A stretch of 64,000 nucleotides of DNA from Hymenobacter taeanensis (GCF_013137895.1 NZ_CP053538.1:867501-931500), one strand, 5' to 3'. Counted from the stretch's first letter, positions 44,509-55,749 are shown. Notes: generated by a model not told the origin, from the letters alone. Made by a program: numbers and translations.

Positions 44509-44955
44509 TTATTTCACGGGCGCCACCAACGGCACCAGCCCGAAGCCCAGCACCTGCCGGGCCGTAGAGTCGCGGAAGGTAACATCGAGCTGAAAATGCG
44601 GGTGCGGCTGCAGCGTATCGGCTTTGTAAGAAAAGGCCACGAAGGGCTGCGGCAATTGCGTGTCGCGGAGGCGGTAGCCTAGCTTGTAGAGGCTAATGGT
44701 TGGGCCGTACTGCTTGCCTTGCTTATACAGGGGCTCAGCTGCTTTTCGGAATTGTTGGGCCGATAAGCCCTGCCGGACTTCGGGCGCTAAATGCCCGTAG
44801 GCCACTGCCCACTCGCCACGCACAACGGCTAGCAAAAACTGACGAGCCACTTGCACTTGAGAAGTGGGAGCCTGAGCGGGCTTAGCCAGCAGTGGCACCA
44901 ACACCAACAGGCCTAGCAGTGCCCATCGCACTGAGAAAGATCGAAATACATTCAT
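44509..44955 (-). CDS. Small exported protein, NTF2-like/DUF4019-type
   Basis: 148 residues. Signal peptide at about residues 1-27 (LLGLLVLVPLLAKPAQA). The mature part begins QVQVARQFLLAVVRGEWAVA and contains YGHLAPEVRQGLSAQQFRKA, resembling secreted NTF2-like/DUF3887- or DUF4019-type proteins; the fold call is tentative. The start MNVFRSFSVRW was preferred over an ATG six codons upstream. It lies 41 bases after the DivIC/FtsB gene on the same strand. Confidence 0.6.
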   Translation of the reverse strand: MNVFRSFSVRWALLGLLVLVPLLAKPAQAPTSQVQVARQFLLAVVRGEWAVAYGHLAPEVRQGLSAQQFRKAAEPLYKQGKQYGPTISLYKLGYRLRDTQLPQPFVAFSYKADTLQPHPHFQLDVTFRDSTARQVLGFGLVPLVAPVK

Positions 44956-44996
44956 TACGAAAAGCAGGGGCAACTACCACGCCACATCGGCCGGGC

Positions 44997-45317
44997 TTAC
45001 TCCTCCTCTTTTTCCGGCGACACCAGCACGAATACGTCCTCGCCGGGGCGTTTCATGATGTACTTCTCACGGGCAAACTTCTCCAGCAGCTCAGGACTGC
45101 TCAGCAGTTCGGCGCGGTCTTTCTTCACCTTATCAATCTCGCGCAGGTAATAGTCCTTGTCGGTGCGCAGCTCCTGCCACTTAGCGTACATGTCGTACTG
45201 CTTCACAAAGTCGTTGGCATCGAACACGAACATCCACACCAGAAAGCCTAGGCCAGTCAGGAAGTAAAAGCTGCGCAGGAAGCGCGGCACTCGGCTGAAT
45301 GCATCGGAGAAACTCAT
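44997..45317 (-). CDS. Septum formation initiator, DivIC/FtsB family
   Basis: 106 residues. One transmembrane helix at about 17-34 (YFLTGLGFLVWMFVFDA) followed by a coiled coil (QYDMYAKWQELRTDKDYYLR, EIDKVKKDRAELL) and a short tail with KFAREKYIMKRPGEDVFVLV, the FtsB/DivIC signature. It stabilises the FtsQ-FtsL division subcomplex at the septum. It lies between the small exported gene and eno on the minus strand, 159 bases after eno, so it probably has its own promoter. Confidence 0.88.
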   Translation of the reverse strand: MSFSDAFSRVPRFLRSFYFLTGLGFLVWMFVFDANDFVKQYDMYAKWQELRTDKDYYLREIDKVKKDRAELLSSPELLEKFAREKYIMKRPGEDVFVLVSPEKEEE

Positions 45318-45399
45318 AGCAGAAGCGGCTAAAGAAGCTGCCCATCAGCAGCTGCGTGTACAAATATCACGATTTCGGCTAACACCAGCACTACGCAAA

Positions 45400-45434
45400 A
45401 ACGGTGTCGCCACCTTGTAGGTAACGACACCGTT
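45400..45434 (-). terminator. Rho-independent terminator of eno
   Basis: Outer stem AACGGTGTCG / CGACACCGTT plus an inner ACC/GGT pairing, followed on the minus strand by TTTTGCG. It lies 43 bases after the eno stop. Confidence 0.75.
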
Positions 45435-45476
45435 CCGTTGTAAATATGGCTCAGCGCTACTCAACGCTCAGCTCAC

Positions 45477-47088
<1,612 letters not shown>

Positions 47089-47661
47089 CTACGAAGCAGC
47101 TTCCTCGTCAGCTTTAGCCTCATCACGAGTTTCACCTTCTTTTACCGTAGTAGTAGCGGTGTCTTCAGGAGCAGCGGTTTCAACCACAGCAGCGGGAGCT
47201 ACAGCCTCGCCAGCAGGAGCATCAGCCTTCTTCTTGCTGCGCGAACGACGGGTAGTGGTAGCCTTGGCCTCACCAGCAGTCTTAGTAGCCAATAGCGTTT
47301 CGTTGAAGTCAACCAGCTCGATGATGCACATCTCAGCGTTGTCACCCAGACGGGTAGCGCTCAGCTTGATGATACGGGTATAGCCACCGGGGCGAGTACC
47401 AATTTTAGCGGATACCGTGCCGAACAGCTCTTTCAGGGTCTCTTTGTTCTCCAGAACCGAGAAAACAAGACGACGCGAGTGCGTAGTGTCGCTCTTAGCT
47501 TTGGTCAGCAAGGGCTCAACGAACTTGCGCAGAGCTTTAGCTTTAGCAACCGTTGTGGTCACGCGCTTGTGCATGATCAGCGAAGAAGCCATGTTCGAAA
47601 GCATGGCGTTGCGGTGCGAGGCCGTCCGGCCGAGGTGGTTGATGGTTTTACCGTGACGCAT
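47089..47661 (-). CDS. rplQ: 50S ribosomal protein bL17
   Basis: 190 residues. Core of bL17 at about 1-120 ([60 protein letters not shown]). A C-terminal tail of about 65 residues rich in Ala, Thr, Glu and Lys (including [17 protein letters not shown]) is not in the E. coli protein. It assembles into the large subunit near the exit-tunnel side. It is the last gene of the operon, separated from rpoA by 211 bases that hold a terminator-like hairpin and a -7-like box, so it may have its own promoter. Confidence 0.97.
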   Translation of the reverse strand: MRHGKTINHLGRTASHRNAMLSNMASSLIMHKRVTTTVAKAKALRKFVEPLLTKAKSDTTHSRRLVFSVLENKETLKELFGTVSAKIGTRPGGYTRIIKLSATRLGDNAEMCIIELVDFNETLLATKTAGEAKATTTRRSRSKKKADAPAGEAVAPAAVVETAAPEDTATTTVKEGETRDEAKADEEAAS

Positions 47662-47779
47662 AAAAAAATGAATGTGTGGGCTTGCGAACGACGACCACGG
47701 CGGAAAGAAAAGCGCTAGGCCACTTTCTCATTAGAACCGTCATCCCTTGGGCTCACTGGTTGAAGTGTAAATGGGAGTG

Positions 47780-47787
47780 CAAAGGTA
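47780..47787 (-). promoter_or_regulatory. Putative -7 promoter box of rplQ
   Basis: The minus strand reads TACCTTTG, an exact TAnnTTTG match, just downstream of the hairpin that follows rpoA and 118 bases before the rplQ ATG. A TTG lies 15 bases upstream, slightly shorter than the normal spacing. It would give rplQ its own transcript. Confidence 0.5.
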
Positions 47788-47806
47788 CGCAATACCTGGA
47801 CACAAA

Positions 47807-47861
47807 AAAGGTGCTGAGATGAAATAGTGCACTAGGCCACTTTCTCATTCTCAGCACCTTT
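47807..47861 (-). terminator. Terminator-like hairpin between rpoA and rplQ
   Basis: Arms AAAGGTGCTGAGA and TCTCAGCACCTTT (13 bases) with a 29-base loop that contains CTAGGCCAC. On the minus strand the stem follows the rpoA stop by 11 bases and is followed by CTTTTTTGTG, a U-run typical of an intrinsic terminator. rpoA and rplQ are normally co-transcribed, so this is unusual. Confidence 0.65.
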
Positions 47862-47872
47862 CACTAGGTGTT

Positions 47873-48862
47873 CTATTCTTCGTCGAGCTTGTACTTGCCT
47901 AGGTCCATCCCGAAGGTCAGGCCTTTCTCCTCTACGAGGTTTTCCAGCTCGGTCAGCGACTTCTTACCGAAGTTGCGGAACTTCATCATGTCAGCCATGT
48001 CCAGCTGCACCAGGTCACCGAGGGTTTTGATATCGGCAGCTTTGAGGCAGTTGTAAGCACGTACGCTCAGATCCATATCCGCCAGCGGCGTCTTCAGAAC
48101 TTTGCGCATGTGCAGCGTTTCTTCGTCCACAGTCTCCTCTTCTTCAGCCTTAGCCGTTTCGAAGGTCATGGTGCTGTCAGAGAACAGCATGAAGTGCTGA
48201 ATGAGAATATTGGCAGCACCTTTAAGCGCATCCTCTGGGTGGATAGAGCCGTCCGTGTGAATCTCAATCAGGAGCTTCTCATAGTCAGTCTTCTGCTCCA
48301 CGCGAGTGTTCTCGATGCTGTACTTCACGTTCTTGATAGGCGTGAAGATGGCGTCGATAGCAATCTGACCAAATACTTGGTCAGCTGGCTTGTTCTCCTC
48401 AGCGGGAACGTAGCCACGGCCTTTCTGAATCGTGAACTCGAACTCCAGCTCAGTAGCTGGGTCCACGTTGCAGATCACCAGATCCGGGTTCAGCACCTGA
48501 AAACCATTGGTGAACTTGTTGATTTCGCCCGCCGTGAACGTGTCCTGGCCCTTAATGCGGACCGTGATTTTGTCCTCAATGGCGTCGCTGACCTTCTTAA
48601 AGCGGACCTGCTTCAGGTTCAGGATGATTTCGGACATATCCTCAATCACACCTTCGATGGTCATGAACTCGTGCAGTACGCTGCTGGTGCGGACCGACGT
48701 AATGGCGTAGCCCTCCAGCGACGACAGCAGGATGCGGCGCAAAGCGTTGCCGATCGTGACGCCGTAGCCTTTCTCCAGCGGTTTAAATTCAAACGTTCCG
48801 TAGAAGTCGTCAGATTTCTCCATCACGACCTTCTCCGGCATTTGAAAAGCTAAGATTGACAT
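47873..48862 (-). CDS. rpoA: RNA polymerase alpha subunit
   Basis: 329 residues. N-terminal assembly domain (about 1-230) with the loop [16 protein letters not shown], and C-terminal domain (about 250-320) with [20 protein letters not shown] and [20 protein letters not shown], which contacts UP elements and activators. It forms the dimer that scaffolds RNA polymerase assembly. It follows rpsD after 148 bases containing hairpins. Downstream of it a terminator-like hairpin separates rplQ. Confidence 0.99.
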   Translation of the reverse strand: MSILAFQMPEKVVMEKSDDFYGTFEFKPLEKGYGVTIGNALRRILLSSLEGYAITSVRTSSVLHEFMTIEGVIEDMSEIILNLKQVRFKKVSDAIEDKITVRIKGQDTFTAGEINKFTNGFQVLNPDLVICNVDPATELEFEFTIQKGRGYVPAEENKPADQVFGQIAIDAIFTPIKNVKYSIENTRVEQKTDYEKLLIEIHTDGSIHPEDALKGAANILIQHFMLFSDSTMTFETAKAEEEETVDEETLHMRKVLKTPLADMDLSVRAYNCLKAADIKTLGDLVQLDMADMMKFRNFGKKSLTELENLVEEKGLTFGMDLGKYKLDEE

Positions 48863-48887
48863 AAGTGGGGCGGTTTGAAGTAGTGAA

Positions 48888-48939
48888 TAGCAGGTAGTAA
48901 GAATGCGGCCAATCTAGCCTAATTCCTTACTACCTGCTA
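48888..48939. repeat. Hairpin between rpsD and rpoA
   Basis: Arms TAGCAGGTAGTAAG (48888-48901) and CTTACTACCTGCTA (48926-48939), perfect 14 bp, loop 24 bases. A second short GC hairpin (CGGCCC/GGGCCG) lies near 48982-49001. It may pause or partially terminate transcription between rpsD and rpoA. Confidence 0.6.
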
Positions 48940-49010
48940 CCCAAATCCATTTATAACAAAGGAAAAGTCGAAGCAGGAAAACGGCCCAGACTCCCGGGCC
49001 GCTTTCGTTA

Positions 49011-49616
49011 TTACTTCGAGTAAAGCTCGACGATGAGCTGCTCCGTGATTTTCTCCGGAATCAGGTCACGTGAGGGGGCGTTCAGGAACTTGCCCACCAT
49101 TTCTTTGCCGTCCCACTCCAGCCACGAGAAAGCGCGTGCGTTGCGGGCGCTCAAGCTCGTAGTGATGGCCTCCAGCGACTTCGACTTCTCACGAACGGCA
49201 ACAACGTCACCAGCGCGGAGTTTGTACGAAGCAATGTTAACGATTTCACCATTTACGGTGATGTGCTTGTGCAGAACCAGCTGACGAGCAGCACGGCGAG
49301 TCGGAGCGATGCCCAGACGGTATACCGTGTTGTCCAGACGAGCTTCCAGCAGAGCCAGCAGGTTGTCACCGGTGATGCCGGGCATTGTTGCTGCTTTGTG
49401 GAACAGATTCTCGAACTGCTTTTCCAGTACGCCGTACATGTACTTCACTTTCTGCTTCTCCATCAGCTGGACAGCGTACTCGCTCTGCTTCTTACGACGA
49501 CCACGGCCGTGTTGGCCGGGGGGGTATGCTTTCTTGGTGAGTGCCTTGCTTGGGCCGAAGATCGGCTCATTAAAGCGACGGGCAATCTTGGTTTTAGGAC
49601 CAGTATAACGTGCCAT
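49011..49616 (-). CDS. rpsD: 30S ribosomal protein uS4
   Basis: 201 residues. Starts [20 protein letters not shown]; the S4 RNA-binding domain is at about 95-155 ([40 protein letters not shown]). It nucleates 30S assembly on the 16S 5' domain and lines the mRNA entry channel with uS3 and uS5. There is no N-terminal CxxC zinc ribbon, as in zinc-free uS4. An ATG 13 codons upstream was rejected because uS4 begins MARY. uS4 may feed back on its operon in some bacteria; nothing here proves it. Confidence 0.98.
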   Translation of the reverse strand: MARYTGPKTKIARRFNEPIFGPSKALTKKAYPPGQHGRGRRKKQSEYAVQLMEKQKVKYMYGVLEKQFENLFHKAATMPGITGDNLLALLEARLDNTVYRLGIAPTRRAARQLVLHKHITVNGEIVNIASYKLRAGDVVAVREKSKSLEAITTSLSARNARAFSWLEWDGKEMVGKFLNAPSRDLIPEKITEQLIVELYSK

Positions 49617-49744
49617 TTCGGGGTTGTTGAGTAATGTGGGGGTTGAACCGCACATGTCGGGCTCCAGAGGCGCACCTTGCAGGGGAGTAAAGGCGCATCA
49701 GAAACCCGACATCGCTGACCTACGGTGTAGGCCTGTTCAATTAA

Positions 49745-50137
49745 CTAAACGCGACGACGTTTGGGAGGACGGCAGCCGTTGTGGGGCAGCGGCGTCACGT
49801 CCTTAATGGTCGTTACCTCAATACCCACGTTACCCAGCGTACGAATAGCCGATTCGCGACCAGCGCCCGGACCCTTCACGAACACTTCAGCTTTGCGCAT
49901 GCCCAGGTCATGAGCTACTTTGCCGCAGTCCGTAGCAGCCATCTGAGCTGCGTAGGGGGTGTTCTTCTTAGAACCCCGGAAACCCATCTTACCAGCCGAT
50001 GCCCAGGAAATTACCTGGCCATTGTTGTTAGTGATGGAAATGATGATGTTGTTGAACGAGGCCTTAATATGAACCTGGCCTACCGGCTCAACAACGACAA
50101 CGCGCTTCTTGGCTTTGTCTTTTCTCTTTTGTGCCAT
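49745..50137 (-). CDS. rpsK: 30S ribosomal protein uS11
   Basis: 130 residues. Basic N-terminus [16 protein letters not shown], then [40 protein letters not shown] and the C-terminal [20 protein letters not shown], which is highly conserved. It sits on the 30S platform near the E site and the 3' end of 16S rRNA. Located between rpsM and rpsD, with gaps of 79 and 128 bases. Confidence 0.99.
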   Translation of the reverse strand: MAQKRKDKAKKRVVVVEPVGQVHIKASFNNIIISITNNNGQVISWASAGKMGFRGSKKNTPYAAQMAATDCGKVAHDLGMRKAEVFVKGPGAGRESAIRTLGNVGIEVTTIKDVTPLPHNGCRPPKRRRV

Positions 50138-50216
50138 TTGGTTATCGCAAAAATCTGCGGGAGTTGTTGAAGAGTGCTTCTAACAGAAGAAGTCACCATT
50201 CGATTCCCACTACGGT

Positions 50217-50594
50217 TTATTTAGTAGCCTTCTTCTTGCCAGCAACGGTCTTGCGCTTACCCTTACGAGTACGCGAGTTGTTCTTGGTGCGCTGACCACG
50301 AACTGGCAGACCTTTGCGGTGACGCAGACCCCGGTAGCAACCGATGTCCATCAGGCGCTTAATGTTCAGCTGCACTTCTGAGCGCAGCACACCTTCGGTC
50401 TTAAACTCGGCGGCAATCACGCCGCGGATTTCGCCAGCCTCTGCTTCAGTCCAATCTTTCACCTTCTTGTTCAGGTCAACGCCTGCTTTGGTGAGGATCT
50501 GCTGAGCAGAAGGACGGCCGATGCCGAAAATGTAGGTCAGCGCGATTTCACCGCGCTTGTTGTCTGGGATATCTACCCCTGCAATACGAGCCAT
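50217..50594 (-). CDS. rpsM: 30S ribosomal protein uS13
   Basis: 125 residues. [20 protein letters not shown] start, helix-two-turn-helix region [20 protein letters not shown], and the C-terminal tail [20 protein letters not shown] rich in Arg/Lys that reaches the P-site tRNA. It forms a head intersubunit bridge. Gene order rpmJ-rpsM-rpsK-rpsD-rpoA is the standard alpha operon. Confidence 0.99.
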   Translation of the reverse strand: MARIAGVDIPDNKRGEIALTYIFGIGRPSAQQILTKAGVDLNKKVKDWTEAEAGEIRGVIAAEFKTEGVLRSEVQLNIKRLMDIGCYRGLRHRKGLPVRGQRTKNNSRTRKGKRKTVAGKKKATK

Positions 50595-50620
50595 GTGCTT
50601 TTTTAAAAAGTCTGGTGCTA

Positions 50621-50737
50621 CTACCCCTGACGCTGTTTGTAGCGGGGGTTCTTTTTGTTGATGACGTAAAGCTTGCCGTTGCGGCGAACCAGCTTACAGT
50701 CAACGCTACGCTTCTTAACGGAGGTTTTGACTTTCAT
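50621..50737 (-). CDS. rpmJ: 50S ribosomal protein bL36
   Basis: 38 residues, short enough to be missed by most gene finders: starts [20 protein letters not shown] and ends PRYKQRQG. It binds the large subunit near the peptidyl-transferase region. Only one of the usual four zinc ligands remains (a single Cys), so this is the zinc-free (C-minus) form. It lies between infA and rpsM, 26 bases from rpsM and 9 from infA. Confidence 0.95.
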   Translation of the reverse strand: MKVKTSVKKRSVDCKLVRRNGKLYVINKKNPRYKQRQG

Positions 50738-50746
50738 GTCGTCAGA

Positions 50747-50965
50747 TTATTTGTAACGGTACACAATTCGACCCTTCGACAAATCGTAGGGCGACATTTC
50801 GAGTTTAACCTTATCTCCCGGCAGAATCTTAATGTAGTGCATCCGCATCTTACCCGAAATGTGGGCAATCAACTGGTGACCGTTTTCCAGTTCCACTCGG
50901 AACATGGCATTGGAAAGGGCTTCCAGGATGACACCGTCCTGCTCAATGGAAGTTTGTTTGGCCAT
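50747..50965 (-). CDS. infA: Translation initiation factor IF-1
   Basis: 72 residues, the normal length. S1-like OB fold: [20 protein letters not shown], then [20 protein letters not shown] and [11 protein letters not shown]. It blocks the A site during initiation. It lies 4 bases from map and 9 from rpmJ, in the usual operon position. Confidence 0.98.
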   Translation of the reverse strand: MAKQTSIEQDGVILEALSNAMFRVELENGHQLIAHISGKMRMHYIKILPGDKVKLEMSPYDLSKGRIVYRYK

Positions 50966-50969
50966 AAGG

Positions 50970-51740
50970 CTACTGTAAGGCTTTTTCTATGTATTCGAAG
51001 GAGGTTAATATTTCCGCCTTGTCTTTGCGAACAACAACTGTGTGTTCAAAGTGCGCCGAAGGCTTAAGGTCTTTAGTCCGGATAGTCCAGCCATCCTTTT
51101 CCTGTACCACGCTTTTCGTGCCCAGATTTACCATGGGTTCAATGGCAAGTGTCAGTCCGGTTTGCAGCTTCAGGCCCGCTCCACGTTTACCGTAGTTAGG
51201 TACCTCTGGCCGCTCGTGCAGCTTCTTACCAATTCCGTGGCCGACTAGTTCCCTTACAACTCCATAACCCTGTTTTTCAACGTGGTTTTGGATAGCAAAG
51301 CTAATGTCGCCCATCCGGTTCCCAGCCACCGCCTGTTCAATGCCCAGATACAGTGACTTTTTGGTTTCCTCCAGTAACTTAAGCACCTCTGGTGCCACCT
51401 CCCCTACTGGGTAGGTGTAAGCGCTATCCGAATGATAGCCATTAAGCAAGACGCCTGCATCAACCGAGATAACATCGCCACTCTTTAGAGTGTAGTCTCC
51501 CGGAAAACCATGCACAACTACCGAGTTAGGAGAAATGCACAGGCTATATTCAAACCCATTATACCCTTTGAAAGAAGGCTGCCCACCATGGTCCCGGATG
51601 AATTCCTCCGCGCGCTGATCCAGCTCTCGCGTAGTAATTCCTTCCCGAATCATGCCAGCTACCTCTCCGTGGGCTTGGGCTAGTACTTTCGCACTAGCCC
51701 GCATGAGCTCAATTTCTTCCTCTGTCTTGTAAACAATCAT
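50970..51740 (-). CDS. map: Type I methionine aminopeptidase
   Basis: 256 residues. It removes the initiator methionine. Dinuclear metal ligands are present: Asp in [20 protein letters not shown] (two Asp), His in [20 protein letters not shown], Glu in [12 protein letters not shown] and the last Glu in [13 protein letters not shown]. The start [18 protein letters not shown] was chosen over an ATG seven codons upstream that overlaps secY. It is 4 bases from secY and 4 from infA. Confidence 0.97.
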   Translation of the reverse strand: MIVYKTEEEIELMRASAKVLAQAHGEVAGMIREGITTRELDQRAEEFIRDHGGQPSFKGYNGFEYSLCISPNSVVVHGFPGDYTLKSGDVISVDAGVLLNGYHSDSAYTYPVGEVAPEVLKLLEETKKSLYLGIEQAVAGNRMGDISFAIQNHVEKQGYGVVRELVGHGIGKKLHERPEVPNYGKRGAGLKLQTGLTLAIEPMVNLGTKSVVQEKDGWTIRTKDLKPSAHFEHTVVVRKDKAEILTSFEYIEKALQ

Positions 51741-51744
51741 TTTG

Positions 51745-53058
51745 TTACGAAGCCAGCGCAATATTTTGTGAGCGGCCTCTCACCTTACCTGACTTCATCA
51801 TGCCATCGTAATGACGCATGAGCAAGTAGCTCTTCACTTGGTTCATCGTGTCGAGCACTACACCCACCATGATGATGAGCGAAGTACCGCCATAGAACTG
51901 TGCAAAGGGCCGGGTAACACCTGCTACCGTAGCCAATGAAGGCAGGATAGCAATAGCTGCCAGAGCAACTGCACCCGGCAAGGTAATACGGGTTAGCACT
52001 TCATCTATGTATTCTGAGGTGTCACGGCCTGGCTTAACACCAGGTATGAAACCACCACTGCGCTTCAGGTCATCCGCAATCTGATTGGGGTTAACGCTGA
52101 TAGCAGTGTAGAAGTAAGTGAAGATGATGATAAGCAAACCAAACACTAAGTTATACACCCAGTGATTAGGCTGGAACCAGGTGCCAATAAGACCAGCAGT
52201 CTCACTATCCTTGTTCCAAGCAGATGCTGCAATAGCGGGCACAAACATCAGCGACTGAGCGAAGATGATTGGCATTACGCCGGCAGCATTTACTTTCATC
52301 GGGATGTACTGACGCTGTGAGCTTAGCTGAGCGGCACCACCTACCTGCTTGGCATACTGCACCGGAATCTGGCGCACTGCTTGAGTCAAGATGATAACGG
52401 CCATTACAACCAAGAACAACACGGCAAGCTCAATCAGGAAGATCAGCGAGCCACGCATTGTGCGAGCAGTTGCTTCACCAATCAAGGCACCGGGCAGACG
52501 AGACACAATCCCGATCATGATGATCATAGATATACCGTTACCAATACCTTTATCAGTTATTTTCTCTCCTAGCCACATGCAAAACAATGTCCCGGCAGTG
52601 ATGATCAGTGCCGTAGAAATCGTAAAGAAAGGTCCAGGGTTAGTGATTGCCTCCGCGTTAATTGTAGCAATAAACCCAATGGACTGTAAGGCTACAATCG
52701 GGATTGTAAGCACCCGAGTATATTGGTTGATCTTCTTGCGACCTGACTCACCTTCCTTCTGTAGTTTCTGGAAGTAAGGCACCGCAATCGTGAGCAGCTG
52801 CAGCACGATTGAGGCTGAGATATATGGCATGATGCCCAGCGCGAAAACCGAAGCGTGGCTGAAAGCACCACCGAGCAAAGTATCTAGGATGCCTAGTACT
52901 CCGCCGGCATTGCTCTTCAGTCGGTTCGGATCCACTCCGGGCAGCACCACGTAAGAACCCAGCCGATAGATGGCAATGAAGAAAAGCGTATTGAAGATCC
53001 GCATACGCAGATCTTCAATCGCAAAAATGTTCTTAATCGTGGTGATGAACTTGTTCAT
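51745..53058 (-). CDS. secY: Protein translocase channel subunit SecY
   Basis: 437 residues with about ten transmembrane helices (YLGSYVVLPGVD-type start, IFNTLFFIAIYRLGSYVVLP, GIMPYISASIVLQLLTIAVP, and the conserved loop QFYGGTSLIIMVGVVLDTMN near residue 395). It forms the protein-conducting channel with SecE and SecG, driven by SecA, which is also in this window. The ATG at 53056-53058 is taken as start; a TTG two codons earlier is possible. It lies 12 bases from rplO and 4 from map. Confidence 0.98.
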   Translation of the reverse strand: MNKFITTIKNIFAIEDLRMRIFNTLFFIAIYRLGSYVVLPGVDPNRLKSNAGGVLGILDTLLGGAFSHASVFALGIMPYISASIVLQLLTIAVPYFQKLQKEGESGRKKINQYTRVLTIPIVALQSIGFIATINAEAITNPGPFFTISTALIITAGTLFCMWLGEKITDKGIGNGISMIIMIGIVSRLPGALIGEATARTMRGSLIFLIELAVLFLVVMAVIILTQAVRQIPVQYAKQVGGAAQLSSQRQYIPMKVNAAGVMPIIFAQSLMFVPAIAASAWNKDSETAGLIGTWFQPNHWVYNLVFGLLIIIFTYFYTAISVNPNQIADDLKRSGGFIPGVKPGRDTSEYIDEVLTRITLPGAVALAAIAILPSLATVAGVTRPFAQFYGGTSLIIMVGVVLDTMNQVKSYLLMRHYDGMMKSGKVRGRSQNIALAS

Positions 53059-53070
53059 TGCCAATCAGGC

Positions 53071-53517
53071 TTAAAGCGTCACAGCTTTACCACCTGCCTT
53101 CTCGATAGCTTCAACAGCTGACTTAGAGAAAGCATGGGCATGTACTTCCAGAGCTTTGGTGATTTCACCGCGGCCTAGAACTTTAATCTTGGCGTTCTTA
53201 GAAGCCAGACCAGCATTTACAAAGAAGTCTTTGTCAAGCGTAGTGGTGCTGCCGTTTTCGGTCAGAGCAGCCAATACGTCCAAGTTAACAGCTTTGTACT
53301 CGACGCGGTTAATGTTGGTAAAACCAAACTTAGGTATGCGACGCTGAAGGGGCATTTGACCACCTTCGAAGCCCGACTTCTTGGAGTAACCCGAACGGGA
53401 CTTGGCACCTTTGTGACCGCGCGTGGATGTGCCACCACGGCCGGAACCCGTACCACGACCTACGCGCTTCTCATTGCGGGTAGAGCCAACGGCGGGTTTG
53501 AGATTGCTGAGATTCAT
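53071..53517 (-). CDS. rplO: 50S ribosomal protein uL15
   Basis: 148 residues. The N-terminus is a long Gly/Arg/Lys-rich extension ([20 protein letters not shown]) typical of uL15, followed by [20 protein letters not shown] and the C-terminal domain [20 protein letters not shown]. It is a late-assembly protein of the large subunit. It lies 12 bases upstream of secY in the spc segment. Confidence 0.98.
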   Translation of the reverse strand: MNLSNLKPAVGSTRNEKRVGRGTGSGRGGTSTRGHKGAKSRSGYSKKSGFEGGQMPLQRRIPKFGFTNINRVEYKAVNLDVLAALTENGSTTTLDKDFFVNAGLASKNAKIKVLGRGEITKALEVHAHAFSKSAVEAIEKAGGKAVTL

Positions 53518-53530
53518 TTTCGGGAGATTC

Positions 53531-53710
53531 CTAGAGTTCGGTTACTTCCAACAGGTGCTTCACGGCATTAACCATACCAGCTACCTGGGGAGTGTTTTCC
53601 ACTGCCTTGGTGCTGCCGATCTTGCCTAGGCCTAGGGCCTTAATAGTGCGCTTCTGACGCTCGGGGCGGTCAATAACGCTCTTAACGAGTTTAATGTGGA
53701 TCTGCGCCAT
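53531..53710 (-). CDS. rpmD: 50S ribosomal protein uL30
   Basis: 59 residues, too short for most ORF lists: [20 protein letters not shown] start, then [20 protein letters not shown] and ending LEVTEL. The ferredoxin-like fold and GLGKIGSTK are characteristic. It lies 6 bases from rpsE and 13 from rplO. uL30 is found in many but not all bacteria. Confidence 0.96.
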   Translation of the reverse strand: MAQIHIKLVKSVIDRPERQKRTIKALGLGKIGSTKAVENTPQVAGMVNAVKHLLEVTEL

Positions 53711-53716
53711 CTGCTC

Positions 53717-54325
53717 TTAGCCGTTAAATACTTGGGAGAGAGTAATGCCACGAGCCTGGGCAATCTGCATAGGGTCGCGCATTTTCAGAAGGGCATCGAA
53801 GGTAGCCTTAACCACATTGTGGGGGTTAGACGAGCCTTTCGACTTTGCAAGCACATCCTTGATACCAGCGCTTTCGAAAACAGCGCGCATAGCACCACCT
53901 GCAATTACACCCGTACCAGCAGCGGCCGGCTGAACCAGCACGAAACCACCAGAGTACTTACCTTCCATCACGTGAGGAACCGTGTGCTTATACAGCGGCA
54001 CCTTCACGAGGTTCTTCTTCGCGTCGTCAATGCCTTTAGCAATGGCGTCGGTTACTTCGTTGGCTTTGCCAAGGCCGTAGCCTACGGTGCCGTTGCCGTC
54101 ACCTACTACTACGATAGCCGAGAAGCTGAAGCGACGACCGCCCTTTACTACTTTGGCTACGCGGTTGATAGCAACAACCTTTTCTTTTAGATCGGAATCA
54201 CCAGTGCGCGACTGGTCATTGTTACGGTCATTGCCGCGACGGTCATTGCCACCACCACGACGGTCATTGCCGCCGCCACGGTTATCGCCGCTACCACCAC
54301 GGTTGCCGGTGTTAAATTCTGCCAT
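53717..54325 (-). CDS. rpsE: 30S ribosomal protein uS5 with RGG-rich N-terminus
   Basis: 202 residues, about 35 longer than E. coli uS5. Residues 7-38 are an extension of repeated Arg-Gly-Gly/Asn-Asp units ([20 protein letters not shown] and similar). The normal uS5 follows, with [40 protein letters not shown] and [20 protein letters not shown]. uS5 helps form the mRNA entry channel and affects decoding accuracy. The extension is encoded by repeated triplets on the plus strand (ccaccacgg-type), so it may vary in length between strains. Confidence 0.98.
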   Translation of the reverse strand: MAEFNTGNRGGSGDNRGGGNDRRGGGNDRRGNDRNNDQSRTGDSDLKEKVVAINRVAKVVKGGRRFSFSAIVVVGDGNGTVGYGLGKANEVTDAIAKGIDDAKKNLVKVPLYKHTVPHVMEGKYSGGFVLVQPAAAGTGVIAGGAMRAVFESAGIKDVLAKSKGSSNPHNVVKATFDALLKMRDPMQIAQARGITLSQVFNG

Positions 54326-54331
54326 GATGAT

Positions 54332-54682
54332 TTAGAAATTGAGGCCGCCTTCGCGGGCTCCTTCTGCCAATGATTTTACGCGGCCGTGGTAGAGGTAACC
54401 GGAACGGTCAAATACCACTTTCGAAATTCCTTTTCCTGTAGCACGGGCGGCAAGTTCTTTGCCGACTGCGGCAGCGAGGGCTACTCCGTTGCCCCCTTCC
54501 ACCGAAACGTGCTTCGAGGAAGCAGACGCCAGCGTGTGACCAGTCGTGTCGTCAATAATCTGAGCATAGATGCCCGTATTGCTGCGGAACACTGACAAAC
54601 GCGGACGCTCGGACGTGCCAGCCACCTTAGTGCGGATGATGCGCTGGATCCGTTTTCTTCTAGTTGCTTTATCGAAAGCCAT
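54332..54682 (-). CDS. rplR: 50S ribosomal protein uL18
   Basis: 116 residues. [20 protein letters not shown] start, [20 protein letters not shown] and the conserved [20 protein letters not shown]. It binds 5S rRNA with uL5 and bL25. It is 6 bases from rpsE and 9 from rplF. Confidence 0.98.
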   Translation of the reverse strand: MAFDKATRRKRIQRIIRTKVAGTSERPRLSVFRSNTGIYAQIIDDTTGHTLASASSKHVSVEGGNGVALAAAVGKELAARATGKGISKVVFDRSGYLYHGRVKSLAEGAREGGLNF

Positions 54683-54691
54683 GGTGTGATG

Positions 54692-55246
54692 TTATTTCGA
54701 AGCCGTTTTACCAGCCTTACGACGAATTTGCTCACCCACGAAGCGCACGCCTTTGCCTTTGTATGGCTCAACTTTGCGCAACGAGCGAATCTTGGCGGCC
54801 ACCTGGCCTAGCAGTTGCTTATCAATGCTAGTCAGCGTAACGATAGGGTTTTTACCCTTTTCAGTTACAGCCGTTGCAGTTACTTCCTTCGGCAGAGCCA
54901 GGAAGATGTTGTGCGAGTAACCCAGAGAAAGTTCAAGGGTGGTTCCAGCCATAGCGGCTTTGTAACCTACACCTACTAGCTCCAGCTTCTCTTCCAAACC
55001 GTTGCTAACACCGCTGATAGCGTTGTTCAGCAGCGAGCGGTACAGGCCGTGCATAGCCTTGTGACGCTTCTGCTCGGTCGGACGCGTTACCACTAGCTGA
55101 CCATCTTCGGTAGCTACGGTAATGTCGCGGTCAACTGGAACCACTAGGGTACCCTTCGGGCCCTTCACGGTTACCGTGTTTTCGTTGCTCACTTCAACCT
55201 GCACGTTGGCGGGCAGGCTGATGGGCAGTTTACCAATGCGTGACAT
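54692..55246 (-). CDS. rplF: 50S ribosomal protein uL6
   Basis: 184 residues. MSRIGKLPISLPANVQVEVS start, two repeated beta-sheet domains, with VSNGLEEKLELVGVGYKAAM and the C-terminal signature SLRKVEPYKGKGVRFVGEQI. It lies close to the sarcin-ricin loop and helps the factor-binding site. Operon position between rpsH and rplR is standard. Confidence 0.98.
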   Translation of the reverse strand: MSRIGKLPISLPANVQVEVSNENTVTVKGPKGTLVVPVDRDITVATEDGQLVVTRPTEQKRHKAMHGLYRSLLNNAISGVSNGLEEKLELVGVGYKAAMAGTTLELSLGYSHNIFLALPKEVTATAVTEKGKNPIVTLTSIDKQLLGQVAAKIRSLRKVEPYKGKGVRFVGEQIRRKAGKTASK

Positions 55247-55266
55247 AGTCTCGTTTTCCTTTCAGA

Positions 55267-55665
55267 TTAGTAGACGTAGCACAGCACTTCGCCGCCCACG
55301 TTCTCGGCTTTCGCCTCTTTCTCCGTCATCACGCCCTTCGACGTCGACAGAATTGCAACACCCAGACCGCTCAATACGCGGGGCAGGTTCTCTACGTGAG
55401 CATACTTACGCAGACCGGGAGTGCTCACGCGCTCCAGCTTCGTAATAGCAGGCTGCTTCGTAGCGGGGTTGTACTTCAGCGCGATTTTAATCGTGCCCTG
55501 TACAGCGCTGTCATCAAAACGGTAGCTCTGAATGTAGCCCTTCTTATAGAGCACCTTCGTAATCTCCTTTTTGATGTTGCTGGCCGGGATTTCTACTACC
55601 CGGTGGTTTGCCTTGATGGCATTGCGTACCCGGGTCAGGTAGTCGGCAATTGGATCTGTATTCAT
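55267..55665 (-). CDS. rpsH: 30S ribosomal protein uS8
   Basis: 132 residues. The start MNTDPIADYLTRVRNAIKAN was chosen; an ATG 13 codons upstream gives an unusual N-terminus. Signature SRV-type motif at the C-terminus is LGVAILSTSKGVMTEKEAKA, ending GGEVLCYVY. It binds the central domain of 16S rRNA. Between it and rpsN lies a 189-base gap with a strong hairpin, unlike the tight spacing elsewhere. Confidence 0.98.
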   Translation of the reverse strand: MNTDPIADYLTRVRNAIKANHRVVEIPASNIKKEITKVLYKKGYIQSYRFDDSAVQGTIKIALKYNPATKQPAITKLERVSTPGLRKYAHVENLPRVLSGLGVAILSTSKGVMTEKEAKAENVGGEVLCYVY

Positions 55666-55710
55666 TTCTGTAGAAAAGAGGCGCCCATTTTTAGGGAGCC
55701 GCAAAGATAG

Positions 55711-55749
55711 GAAAATTTCGCCGCCACGGAAAGTGGCGACGAAATTTTC
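55711..55749 (-). terminator. Strong hairpin within the ribosomal operon, between rpsN and rpsH
   Basis: Arms GAAAATTTCGcCGCCAC and GTGGCGaCGAAATTTTC pair with one mismatch over 17 bases, loop ggaaa. It lies about 45 bases before the rpsH start on the minus strand. There is no U-run after it, so it may be a pause, an RNA-processing site or a regulatory leader rather than a full terminator. Confidence 0.55.
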
